Below are positions 9,960-20,653 of a stretch of DNA of 28,653 nt, piece by piece. The translations under genes were made by a program, and so were the position numbers. Below the pieces are notes generated by a model that did no database searches, was not told the DNA's origin, and saw only the letters and a program-made list of their open reading frames with translations. This DNA comes from Larix sibirica (taxonomy: Eukaryota > Streptophyta > Pinopsida > Pinales > Pinaceae), in assembly GCA_004151065.3 (NCBI GenBank), contig NWUY0300016693.1, forward strand, positions 22,749 through 51,401. Reading direction: 5' to 3'. Each line of letters opens with the position of its first letter. Within the stretch, counting starts at the first letter, position 1.

Positions 9960-10988
9960 AGGGGGCAATATCAACATCCTCAACCCATCCTTTATGTCTA
10001 TGATGTCAGTAAGGAGGTTTTGGTCCAATATTTGAACACACATGGGGGTAGAGTAATTAGAAACATGTATAATATAAATTAATTTAGTTATCATCTATGC
10101 TAGTTTGTAAAAATATCTTGAAAAATCACTCATCATAGATTCCCTGACGCCCCTAAGCTTGGTTGAGTGTTCGAGGTAGTTTTGGGTCCCCTCATTAGTC
10201 CATACTTGTGTAGGGTTAATCCTTAATGACCGCAAGAAAATGAAGTCAGTATGAAAATACATTACCTTTGACACTGTCATTTCCCTCTAGCATAATATAC
10301 CCCCATTGCTAAATTTTGGAGTCTATAGGCCCTGCATATTGGATGTAATGTTGGGGTTTTGTTTTCAACTCTCTCTCAAATAAATAGGTGTATATTAAGG
10401 TGTCATACCCTAAATATCACCTAACCAGTTGCACTAATATAGTTAGTGTTTCGCTGCCATCATGAACATTTAATCCCGTCTAAACTATGTCCCTCTCAAC
10501 ACCTACTTAATGATCATCATCTGATATTATGTAGTTCTATGGGTTCACCTAGACCCTGCCACCTTAACCACCTCTACTACTACTAAATGAGTCTCTAGGA
10601 TATCTACATTCTCCTTGAGAGTGGAGGAGTCATATAATGCTAGCACCTAACATGCAACAGGCTTCTAGGAAGTCCAACATGGCTATATACCATGGTTAAA
10701 CTAGCTATGTATTTCCTACCACTTAATACATTACTAGGAATTTCATGAAGTACACATCATAAGAGTGAGCTTGATTTGATCATCTTGCACAATGAGCACA
10801 CTTTCATTTAGATCCCAATATTGGATTATTTTCATCAATAGAAGACTACTCTCCATCATTAACAGGTTCTCAAGTAATTTAAGTTTATATTGTGTGAGCG
10901 CCTCTTGCATATTCTGATTGTTCTAGATATGATCCTAGATAGTATAAAAGTTATCTCTCATTTCTCTCTCCCATATAACTCCCTCCCT
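9960..10988 (-). other. Unassigned stretch between LTR copies 2 and 3, with one coding-like minus frame
   Basis: On the minus strand a frame from ATG 10280 runs to 10098, has one TAG at 10095-10097, and continues in the same frame from 10094 up to the LTR start at 9959. That is about 107 codons with a single stop (fragments FIFLRSLRINPTQVWTNEGT, ESMMSDFSRYFYKL, VSNYSTPMCVQILDQ). I do not recognise a domain. The rest has many stops on both strands. It could be internal sequence of an LTR element ending at copy 2, or unrelated target DNA. Confidence 0.3.
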
Positions 10989-10990
10989 NN
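10989..10990. other. Two-base assembly ambiguity
   Basis: Two Ns lie 30 bp before the start of similarity to the LTR family. They may mark a join, so continuity from 10988 to 10991 should not be assumed. Confidence 0.9.
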
Positions 10991-11020
10991 TTAGTGAAGG
11001 CCGTCCATTAGGATCTTAAC

Positions 11021-11611
11021 AATTCAACACATTACTAGAATTTATCAAGCAAGAAAAACATGAATCCTAAGATGAGGAGAAATAATGATGTGTACCTTTT
11101 TACAAAGTTTGATCCAAGTTGCTCCCTTAGCACTCTTCCAATATGCTTCTTGATTCCCAAATCCAACTTGCAACATAGACAAAGAAACCTTCCTCGAAGA
11201 CTTTTGATTATAAAGAAGAGTTCAAATGTTCTAAATCATACATGTAATATCAACTACTTAAGCAATGTCTAGTATAATCAATAAACAAACCCTTAAATTC
11301 AACAATCCAATAGTGAACACATTTATTTTGCAGGAGGGACTGGTGAGGGAAAGATGTTGATTTCCATTATAAAAATGAAAGAGTACAAGCCATTACCTCA
11401 TTCACTTCCAAGAACCTTTCAAAACCTAAAGATTGGTTCACTTTGTTCTTGTATGCCAGGAATCCCACTCCAATCTTTTGAATGTAGTCAAATATGAGAT
11501 CACTTGAGGGTAGTGATATCAACAATCAGGGAGATGATGATCAACAACAGGGATTAATGATATGAATGGGGATGTATGGGTGTATCGAAGCGTGATTCCT
11601 CCAGCATAATC
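11021..11611 (-). mobile_element. Truncated LTR (copy 3) of the same family
   Basis: Similarity to copy 2 starts near CAACACATTACTAGA (copy 2 at about 8953) and runs to GATTCCTCCAGCATAAT (copy 2 at about 9500). Both LTR termini are missing: roughly 110 bp at one end and 450 bp at the other compared with copy 2. The following 74 bases before the large gap do not match the LTR. A short plus ORF at 11060-11272 lies inside the LTR and is spurious. Confidence 0.7.
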
Positions 11612-11685
11612 AAGAAGTACGTTATCTCAAAGATCTGAGCATTTAGTTATGGTGGATTCGAGCAGGTGAATTGCTGAGCTACCAG

Positions 11686-12404
11686 NNNNNNNNNNNNNNN
11701 NNNNNNNNNNNNNNNNNNNNNNNNNNNNNNNNNNNNNNNNNNNNNNNNNNNNNNNNNNNNNNNNNNNNNNNNNNNNNNNNNNNNNNNNNNNNNNNNNNNN
11801 NNNNNNNNNNNNNNNNNNNNNNNNNNNNNNNNNNNNNNNNNNNNNNNNNNNNNNNNNNNNNNNNNNNNNNNNNNNNNNNNNNNNNNNNNNNNNNNNNNNN
11901 NNNNNNNNNNNNNNNNNNNNNNNNNNNNNNNNNNNNNNNNNNNNNNNNNNNNNNNNNNNNNNNNNNNNNNNNNNNNNNNNNNNNNNNNNNNNNNNNNNNN
12001 NNNNNNNNNNNNNNNNNNNNNNNNNNNNNNNNNNNNNNNNNNNNNNNNNNNNNNNNNNNNNNNNNNNNNNNNNNNNNNNNNNNNNNNNNNNNNNNNNNNN
12101 NNNNNNNNNNNNNNNNNNNNNNNNNNNNNNNNNNNNNNNNNNNNNNNNNNNNNNNNNNNNNNNNNNNNNNNNNNNNNNNNNNNNNNNNNNNNNNNNNNNN
12201 NNNNNNNNNNNNNNNNNNNNNNNNNNNNNNNNNNNNNNNNNNNNNNNNNNNNNNNNNNNNNNNNNNNNNNNNNNNNNNNNNNNNNNNNNNNNNNNNNNNN
12301 NNNNNNNNNNNNNNNNNNNNNNNNNNNNNNNNNNNNNNNNNNNNNNNNNNNNNNNNNNNNNNNNNNNNNNNNNNNNNNNNNNNNNNNNNNNNNNNNNNNN
12401 NNNN
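11686..12404. other. Assembly gap of 719 Ns
   Basis: Unknown sequence. Apparent ORFs spanning it are artefacts of reading through Ns. A simple repeat on its right edge suggests why assembly failed. Confidence 0.99.
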
Positions 12405-12442
12405 GTGTGTGTGTGTGTGTGCGCGCGCGCACGCGCACGCAT
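12405..12442. repeat. Alternating purine-pyrimidine tract, (GT)8 then GC/AC steps
   Basis: Thirty-eight bases alternate strictly purine-pyrimidine: eight GT units, then GCGCGCGCGC, then ACGCGCACGCAT. The true length is unknown because the tract begins at the gap. Such tracts can adopt Z-DNA and are hard to sequence and assemble. It could be a microsatellite that mutated from GT to GC steps. Confidence 0.9.
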
Positions 12443-15400
12443 CCATCTCACCCTCAAGGCTCCATTTTCTCCAAAAATGTCAACTTGTCAATGTGCACAT
12501 TTTCCACACAAAACAACTATGAGTCAACATTGCATTTTTAAAAGGAAAAGCTATGATGATAGCATGAAATTATTTTTATAGAAATTATGAACACTTAATT
12601 TTTTCTTTACATAGTTGCGACATTGAATCGTATTATTTCCTCCCACATGTGTGCATAGGTCACACCTAATGGGAAATTATTTTGAGTGCACTATAGAAAA
12701 TCACCTAAAAACTATGATGACCGATAGATTTCTTCTAGGGTATTCCATAATCCTAGGAAACCCTTAAATGGAAATTAAAATGGATAAAAATGAATATCAG
12801 AGAGATACTACCAAATTTCAAAGAAAACTAACAATCAAAATGGAAGAAACACATGTTTTAAATCTATATAGGTCCCACAACCTCCTTGAACTATTTATAA
12901 TGACAATGATTTCCAGTGTCATAGGACCCACCTTACTTATATAAGGATTCTTCAATCTTTTGTTTTCTCCACATATCCATATACAACATTTATTTAACAT
13001 GCCATTTGCACCATTAGACTCCTAGTTCCATGTTTTTCTCAGTTGCATTGCCATTATTTTGTGATTGAGAAGTTTTTTGGGAATCCCCTGCTTCCCTATT
13101 ATTTTACCAATGCATGAAATTTATACCTTGTTTCCATATTATATGATTCTTGTACTATGGAAACAAATCCACTTTTATGATTTGGTTTTGTTTAAATGTG
13201 TGCAAGTACAAGTTGTGCTAGGGTCACCATGTTTCTCTACATATGACCATCCTTACTGGTATATTTATTCAAACTGGCATATAGATGATTTCCCTTTGCA
13301 AACAATTTACACATTTAAGTTGTTAATTTACTTCATGCCCATAGGAACCCACCTCTTATTAGAAAAGTGGCCTAGCCTATCCACCCTTACATTTTCCCTT
13401 TATCTATAGTAAGGCCTCACTTCCATATGTTACCACTCATTAGTACCCAAAGTGCATTTTGGTACCCATGCCATTTATCCTCCATATGGATGGGAGTTTG
13501 ACTTATTTATGACATTGATTTTAAGCTCATATGTTTCTTCATTTCACTCATTGTCCTTCCGTTAGACTACCACATCATGGAATTATTGTATTCATTTTAC
13601 TTATCACAAGAAAACCACTTCATCCATACTATAAAATGTTACATTACGTTTCCATGATTCATTGACACTCAAGACTTCTAGTGTCCTACTCCTAGTCTCA
13701 TCCATTTTCTATCACACACCACATCGATTCATTTGGTCACACATTAGACACTTATCTAATTTCCTATATTCTTCCTTGAGTATCCTTTTTACTTGCAAAA
13801 TCATTTTAAAAGTTATCCCTAGCACTAATGCAAATCATATATGATATCTTACAACAACATCCCTACTTTCCTCTTTTAGAGAATTTTGTGATGATTCACC
13901 CATGTAAATATTTTGATGTCATCCTCCACATATATATTGATCTCAACACCACTTCCATTCCCTGAGTATCCCCTTGCATTTTTTCCCCAGTTTATCCCTT
14001 TGTATCCCTCCTACGATGTTATCATGAGTCATACATATGATTATAGGTCAACCATATCTTCATACTTTGAAAAATGAATTATTGAGTCCATCACTCTTTG
14101 GCCTTCCATGTCTCTTTTATGTCTTCGTCCCAGTCACTCTCACATCCTTGTATCATTCATTGTGCTGATAAACACAACCTTCCTCATTGTTTTTTTTTTC
14201 AGTGGACCTCCCTCTATCAACTTCAACACCTGTATTATAGAGGCATTTTGTACCTCAACCCCATTGCCATCATTTATGGGATAGCCTAGACAAACTAAAG
14301 GGAGACCTCATTGCCCCTTGGATTGGTTGGTTCTCATTTGCTCAATTTCAACACATTATCTCACCATTACGAATCACACAATATAGTGGTTTCCTTATCT
14401 AGTTTGGTTGAAGACCCCAAATATTCATGACTCCTTAAATCTCTTGAGTGTATTATATAAGCCCTTAAGTTTATAACTTCCTATGATGTTTGGGATACAT
14501 TGGTGAAAATGATCTAGTTTTAGTTGTAGTTCCTTAGACTTGTTTGGATCATTGTTACAGTATTTAGCCACCTGTGAGGGGTTTCTCATGTAACAACTTT
14601 TGGATCTTGGTCCTCTCCATTTTTTAGAAGGTATTTAGTTTTTTTAATTTGTTATCTCATTAGGATTCCTTTGTTCATCCTCATGTATTTAAGGTCAGTT
14701 GTGATTTGGAACACAGTTTTTGGATTGGGTCCCTCATTGGATCTCATTATCATGATATATTGTCCACAATATCTATTCATATAGTTTGATCAAGGATCTT
14801 CAGGGCTTGGTCCCATATTTGTATTAAGACATTATTATGAGCAAGGGGATTCCCACCTCATTTGTATTTGAGATTATAAAGACCTTACCCCATTATTTGT
14901 TTGTTTTCAAGTGTGGCATCTATGGCCCCTTTAGGGGAATGCTTATTTATCTTTACTCACTCTTACTCATCCATGTATTCATGATTGATTATGGATTAAA
15001 ATGATAAAATTACCTATAATTTATTATTGGCCATAATTAGATGATCTCTTGACCTCACACGTTAGGGGGAAATGATTAATAACCTAATTTTTCTCACCTA
15101 CTTTGTCATGAGTGTCATCACCATTATACATCACTTATAGCAGTATTAACCCCATTTCCATCACTTCCATTACCATATTGCCTCAATAATATGACCAAAA
15201 ATGAACTAAATCCAAGACTTAACCATAAAAGGTCATTACATATAATTTCCCTAAAAATACACACTAGCACATCAGACTAAAATAATTTCCATCCCATCAT
15301 ACTAAAATCCTCAAAAAATGCAGCGTGGATCCAAAATAGAATTTGTTACTCATAACTACTGTGTGGCTCCCAAAAAGGTGTAGTGATCGAATGTGGACAT

Positions 15401-16320
15401 TCCCCAATCATTATTTCTATAAATAACCTTTGACTTGTCTCCAATACCTATCATTATCCCACTAAGTCATCAATGAAAAGGAATTATTCACATTGGATAT
15501 AGGTCAAAGAAGTGTGCACATCCTTTCCTTTAAATATATCCATCAAGGTCATTCCATAATACCATACACATTCATAATAAGATGGTTCTAGTGTTGGATT
15601 TCCTACACAGAGGTAGATAACCATTTGTATCCCTTTCCTTTCACCATTCAGAGTCCTTTACATACATCGTTTGGTTGGGAATATAGCATTAACGGAGAAT
15701 AATAACCCTCTCTTGGGTTGGCTGCAAAGGTCCACATCAATTTCGTCCAACACCAAGGTGTGTCTCAAACTTCATTATTTTGTTAATAATAATACACAAT
15801 TCTTTTCATCATGTTTTTTATCCTTCTTTAGCTAGTTTCTTTTGTGTGGCATTGCATCAGTGTTAGATATTTTTGTTCATTTATTTTTCTTTCAACTAAG
15901 ATCCATTTATCCCGTACTCATGATTGCACAACCCCATGAGTAAGTACTTTTGGTACCTACCTATTTTTGATGCAATAACTTGCACATTCAATCACATTAA
16001 TATCCACAAAAATACATGACATATGTACACTAATTATCTATTGATATAAATTTTAAAAACATATAGTTATCAACATAAATTACAAGTTCTTATATCTTAC
16101 TCATACATTTACACATTGGTGAAGGATTTAAGCTAAATCTACATTGTAATAGATTTTTGTTTTACTCACAATAACTGTACATAAATTATCTACTCAATAC
16201 TGTCAAAATATATAATCACCAATACACACTTCAAACATATCAACTCTCAAATCATAATTTTTAATTAATTATTGTTTATACTAATTTAATTACAATTTCA
16301 ATGTAATAATCTAATTTAAG
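12443..16320. other. AT-rich intergenic DNA, no gene recognised
   Basis: I looked for RT, integrase, gag, RNase H and zinc-knuckle motifs on both strands and saw none. Open stretches such as 13065-13409 (114 codons, +) are rich in Phe, Ile, Leu and Tyr because of base composition and show no domain or periodicity. Much of 13.0-16.0 kb is pyrimidine-rich on the plus strand with frequent CAT, CCAT and TCAT words, which suggests an old decayed repeat. A short GGGGG run at about 15065 is not backed by other LTR signals. Confidence 0.55.
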
Positions 16321-16321
16321 G

Positions 16322-16354
16322 TTTTTTTCTTTTTCTTTTTTTCTTTTTTTTTAG
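16322..16354 (+). repeat. Pyrimidine (T/C) tract
   Basis: A run of T interrupted by single C residues, over 30 bases. It is a low-complexity tract, possibly the remnant of a retroelement tail read in reverse. Confidence 0.75.
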
Positions 16355-17435
16355 TTAGATATTTGATTTTTTAATGTATAGAGGTGTACATAGCCTATTT
16401 CCTGACCTCATAAGAAGAATTGCATGTTCTTAACCATTAAACATTATTTCCCCTATATTAATATTGTTTAGTTATAAATATTTAATTTATAAATGATATT
16501 AGTGATGATGATGATTGTAACCATACATAGAGATAAAAATTGGCTTATCAAACCTTAAGAAAATATTATGAATTAATTGGTTTTCTTTAACATTTTATTT
16601 CCATGTTAAAAAATATTGAAGAGAAGCTTTGTAAATATTCATAGTTTTGATGAGTTAGCATTTTATGAAGGTTGGCAGTGTAATAAATATTTTTAAATTG
16701 ATATAATGTGAACTATGTAGTGGTGATGCAAAGAATTGTAATAATAAAGGTTGTCAAATCTCTAACTTGCACATAAATTATGAACTAGGGAGTGAAGGAT
16801 TATGAAGTTCTATGCACAATCAATGCAACCTTGAAGACTTCAAATACTACTGAATGATCTATATTATAGTGATATGTGATGAGAACCTATGTGTTATTTC
16901 TTATGCATAGACTAAAGCTGTGGGAATTTTTTTAGCATGGGTTTCCTTGGATAGATCATTCTCATTTGGTACTTTAGTTCATTGTTGTATAATGCATTTA
17001 CCTTATAGGAATTGAAAATAATTGATGGAAATTAAATATAATCTAATGAAATCAAGTAAAGTGTTTCCTTGACCAGATATGGGATCATGGCACGGTGAAA
17101 AGGGAATCACATACCACTCAAACAAAGAAATTTATTCTATGGAAATTAGAAAATCTAATTTTTAGTACATTATCCATACTAGCACATTGATTCCTCAACC
17201 AATAACATATACATGCCATGTTATAATATGAATATACAAGTAGGTGTAGATAGATAATGAAAGGACAATGAATTCTTCAACCATGGAACATGAAACTAAA
17301 AAATTCATGGACTCTTGAACACATGCAACTATATAATAAAATGGAAATAGTAATGAACATACAAGAAAGGAATCAAAGAAACCTACAACCTTGGGAAAAT
17401 AAATAACAATCATTTGAACCTATGGGAAAAGGGGA
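16355..17435. other. AT-rich intergenic DNA, no gene recognised
   Basis: No motif or credible frame is seen on either strand. The minus-strand open stretch at 17195-17413 is hydrophobic and aromatic because of AT-rich composition. It has no upstream or downstream coding continuation. Confidence 0.55.
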
Positions 17436-17535
17436 TTCAACAATTGGTTGTGCCTTCAGAGTAAGCCCTTACTATGAAGCAAGCAAGAGATCGAATCCCT
17501 AAAAATAATGCTTTTCACAAAACAAAAAAAATGAA
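17436..17535 (+). mobile_element. Possible tRNA-derived SINE head
   Basis: The stretch has GATTCAACAATTGGTTGTGCC, then AGTAAGCCCTTACTATGAAG, then GAGATCGAATCCCTA, and ends in an A-rich run (AAAACAAAAAAAATGAAAA). GATCGAATC fits the RNA polymerase III B-box pattern GWTCRANNC. The spacing and wording resemble the tRNA-related heads of plant SINEs. I could not find a good A box or flanking direct repeats, so this is only a candidate. Confidence 0.3.
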
Positions 17536-18368
17536 AATAATAAATTTGATATCACATTAAGAAGGAATTCAAAATTACAATGACAAATGAATAGTAATTG
17601 AACCTAGTTCTTTCTAGTTATGTTTTCTAACCTATCATAATATCATAAGATACATAAATTAATTTACATATAGAGATAATCTCATAGATTCCTTGAAAAA
17701 AAACCTATGGAATTTGTGGCTCTCTCTACTAGAATTCCTACAAATCAACAATTTGTTTCTTGCCATTATGAATCATCTAAGAAGTGGCCAACTACTTGGA
17801 GTTCCATAACTACTTGAATTTCTATGTGGATACCTTGATATATTTCCCATCTTGCTTGATATTCCATGTGGTGAGATGCATAATCCAAACCCCCATAATT
17901 ATAGACTATGGTATTTTGTAATAAAATTTTCCTTTATGATACATTTCACAACACCAATCCATTTCTTGAGATAACTCCAAATTTTATAGCACATGCAAGG
18001 ATAATTCATCAACAAAAAATCGCCAACAACATTAGCAGGAGGATACATAGTCTAAATTTTCATCTTTCTACAAGACATAATTTGTTAGCAACATTTTTTT
18101 GTAAGTCAGAGAAACATTATATTATATCATAAAGAAAAGTACACAATAGAGTCCGAGAGATGGGATAGATACCCTCCGATAGCTGATACCCTGAACAGTC
18201 AATAGAGACTGATACCTATACATTTTATAAAAAGAAAGCCTTTGAGCCTTGAAACAAAAGTAATGGTCTTATACATATCTAGTCCTTGAAGGGGGACCTG
18301 TAGAAATACTAAAACTAAGACAGAACAGACGAAACTGACATAAAAACTGAGATAGAACAGACATAAAA
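17536..18368. other. AT-rich intergenic DNA, no gene recognised
   Basis: The short open stretches here (17908-18132 on plus, 18199-18384 on minus) have no domain and no similarity to the elements elsewhere in the window. The minus stretch lies downstream of the decayed frame at 18605-19324 but is hydrophobic and low in complexity. Confidence 0.5.
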
Positions 18369-18614
18369 CTAAATATTTTGGCATCTTGGTTCCTGAATGG
18401 AAACCCCATCCTGCACAAAAATGGTGCCATGATAGATAATAACCATTTGAGGCGAGCTCGAGCCATGACCAAAGAGGATAGAGAGAATAATAGAGATTTT
18501 CTTATCCATTAATTCCAATCTAAAAGAGATATATTCCATGTGGTGACGATGTTTAAAATGCATATCACACAAGGCATGAACCAAAGGATAACTTTCCTCA
18601 GAATTCAAGTGCAT
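18369..18614 (-). pseudogene. Unidentified coding-like stretch, possible frameshifted continuation of the frame upstream
   Basis: An open minus-strand run of 81 codons (SEESYPLVHALCDMHFKHRH, RLELMDKKISIILSILF, GTIFVQDGVSIQEPRCQ). It overlaps the end of the 240-codon frame by 10 bases in a different frame, so a single indel could join them. There is no recognised domain. Composition is balanced and protein-like compared with the AT-driven ORFs nearby. Confidence 0.35.
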
Positions 18615-19324
18615 ATACTTAGAGCAATGAGCACATAAGGCTTACTAGAATTCATCAAAAGAGGCGTCATATCAGGATGAGGTAAAGGTGGTGGAAAGCT
18701 ATCCCCATATACAAGCGAATTTCCTATATCATCGAACCATTCCACCATATAGGACCATTTTCTCTTCTTCTTGTCAGTCTGAGACGCTTTGTTTCCCACC
18801 AAAAGATCAATGCCCCTCGACGAGGATTGTTCGCTTGAAATAGTAGATAGTGGAGGAGAATCCAGAGATATCCAGGCCTGAGGATTGAAAACAAAACCAC
18901 GACGAGAGCATCCCCTGAGCCTGAGGATATGCATGTTCTAGAACCAGATCCCTATAAACCCATCATACTTCAAATCCATATTAACCCAATAATGCAATCA
19001 AGAGGCTGACCGGGGTGCCTGCAAGAAATAGGATCCCCCCACTATAGTTGCTTCATCAAAATCATGGCCAAAGTAAGCGAAAAACTAGGTGAGAAGATAT
19101 TTAATAGATAAGAAATCACCTCCACCCCATGCGAAATTAAGGCCATCCTCCACATACTAGTGCATAATCGTTGGGAAGGACACCACATTAAACCTCCAAA
19201 CCAAGTGATGCGACTAAGCGCTGACATGTTCATAGGATTGCTCATTAAACCAGGGACGAGACAAATTAAATACACTCGCCCTACCCTCCTCACCATTCCC
19301 CACGTGTAGTTCGTCACGCGCCAT
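18605..19324 (-). pseudogene. Unidentified 240-codon frame with five in-frame stops and no frameshift
   Basis: From ATG at 19324 one frame can be followed for 239 codons to a stop at 18605-18607. Premature stops are at codon 37 (19214-19216), 56 (19157-19159), 80 (19085-19087), 109 (18998-19000) and 129 (18938-18940): four TAG and one TGA. Fragments are MARDELHVGNGEEGRASVFN, LSRPWFNEQSYEHVSA, VEDGLNFAWGGGDFLSIKYL, FFAYFGHDFDEATIVG, VNMDLKYDGFIGIWF, FNPQAWISLDSPPLSTISSE, DKKKRKWSYMVEWFDDIGN and YGDSFPPPLPHPDMTPLL. The last 110 codons are clean. The stops are those produced by C-to-T change in CAG, CGA or TGG codons. I recognise no domain; it could be a decayed cellular gene, a captured fragment or a retroelement ORF. 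Confidence 0.5.
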
Positions 19325-20099
19325 CTATCATCCCATCCGGGGATTTGTCAGCAACATTTGACATGAGGCCATGGAATTAGATTTGTTGGTGTCATTTGGT
19401 AGGAGGCTATGGAATCATATCCGTTAGCATTCTTCATGACAAGATTCAAAACATACTTTTCCACAACATATGAAAATGACACTTCTTGATCAAGTTACAT
19501 ATGAAACCCAAATATCATGTCATTTTTATCTCATAATTATGCCAAACATCAATTTAAAGCAAATAGTATATATATTGAAATGACTAATGATTGATAATTA
19601 TGGCAATATATCAAGTATGGAAGTTAGTATTCGGAGGGATATGCAAGGTAAAATAGTTAAGAAAGGATATTAAGCACAAGCGAGCAATTAAGGGGCTCAT
19701 CATGTAGGACATTCGAAGACAACTTGTGCTTTTCATGGTGGACCTTCGTAGTATCACCAAGATGACAAATTTTGTATTCCATGACAATTTAGAAATGATC
19801 CATCACATAGATATCATGAGAGTTTCTTCTTATTTTAGTAAAAATAATGTTGATTTTATTTTTTATTTTGGCGATAACAATGAAATCGTTTTTAATCTTC
19901 TAAATTAGAGTTAATAAATTTTTGATAATATTAGTTTTTTCCCATCTTATAATTTTTCAAAGAATTAAAAAGTATACTTTGTTAATATTTGTTAAACCAA
20001 TTTTTATTTTATTTTTTTATATCTCTTTCTTTTATAACTAGAATGGATATATTGTATTATAAACAACCGAAAAAATCAAATTCAAAAAGTACAATGTAA
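19325..20099. other. AT-rich stretch, no gene; weak imperfect repeat near 19.35-19.43 kb
   Basis: No coding motif is seen. At about 19350-19425 two imperfect units contain ATTTGACATGAGGCCATGGAAT and ATTTGGTAGGAGGCTATGGAAT, about 40 bp apart, suggesting an old tandem duplication. The plus ORF at 19726-19908 has no recognisable domain and ends in AT-rich codons. Confidence 0.45.
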
Positions 20100-20103
20100 T
20101 AGT

Positions 20104-20263
20104 TTACAAATTTCTAACCAAATTTTCAACAGAGCTATCAACACCATATATAGTCATCCAAAGTCTGAAAACTATTTCAAAATGACTAGCTATTACTATA
20201 CCACTATAGATTTTGACAAACTGTCCTAACAATTTTTTACAAAAAAAAACATAAAAATTGAAA
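20104..20263 (-). pseudogene. Possible frameshifted continuation of the gag-like ORF
   Basis: In the frame starting at 20301 the minus strand reads SWDVEIDLLNFNFYVFF and continues to 20104. It overlaps the end of the 129-codon ORF, whose last codons read DLDDWVMGCGN. A one-base shift would join the two as WVMG-VEI, which resembles the DW...E step of Ty3/gypsy gag proteins. The evidence is weak. Confidence 0.25.
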
Positions 20264-20653
20264 TTAAGCAGATCTATTTCCACATCCCATGACCCAATCA
20301 TCTAGATCTTCATCAACATGCTCGTCTGAACTAGATATATTGACATTGACATGGGTGGGATACCGAACATAGTTTCCATTAGTATTCTTACTTTTTGAAT
20401 GATCATACATTCTAGAATCCTTTCCATCCAAGAGATCTTCATGTTTTGCCAAGGTAGTCAGAATTTTTTCCACTTGTGTTTCACATAGCCGAACAACCCC
20501 TTCCATTTCATCAATATGAATATCTAAACAAGATGTATGGGATGAAAGTTGTTGAGTGGCTTTCTCTACTTCGTCTAGATGAGAATCTAGGGTAGGGACA
20601 TGAGTAGTGAGCTGATGAATTGCTTCAATCAAACCTTCCATTTGTGATTTCAT
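20264..20653 (-). CDS. Complete 129-residue coiled-coil ORF, possibly a gag N-terminal fragment
   Basis: This is the longest uninterrupted protein-like ORF on the minus strand. Residues about 1-75 have heptad-like spacing of hydrophobics with many Glu, Gln, His and Asp (IEAIHQLTTHVPTLDSHLDE, SSHTSCLDIHIDEMEGVVRL, VEKILTTLAKHEDLLDG), predicting a coiled coil. A polar segment with Ser, Lys and Asn follows, then RYPTHVNVNISSSDEHVDED and LDDWVMG. Coiled coil, polar linker, then a short hydrophobic strand and DW is the layout of several plant Ty3/gypsy gag N-termini. A stop lies five codons before the ATG. No CCHC knuckle, protease or RT follows in the minus direction, so at best it is a fragment. 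It could also be a host exon. Confidence 0.4.
   Translation of the reverse strand: MKSQMEGLIEAIHQLTTHVPTLDSHLDEVEKATQQLSSHTSCLDIHIDEMEGVVRLCETQVEKILTTLAKHEDLLDGKDSRMYDHSKSKNTNGNYVRYPTHVNVNISSSDEHVDEDLDDWVMGCGNRSA

Noticed and set aside
11627-12522. Four long ORFs of 255-283 codons on both strands
   Set aside because: They consist almost entirely of Ns from the assembly gap, with a few codons of GT/GC repeat at one end.
13065-13409. Plus ORF of 114 codons, possible membrane protein
   Set aside because: Its hydrophobic and aromatic content follows from T-rich composition; there is no start context, domain or coding continuation.
15060-15080. GGGGG run followed by a TG dinucleotide, as in a polypurine tract before an LTR
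   Set aside because: No matching TG...CA block, primer-binding site or partner LTR could be found nearby.
17195-17413. Minus ORF of 72 codons resembling a small membrane protein
   Set aside because: Composition alone explains the Ile/Val/Phe/Tyr content, and nothing else supports a gene.
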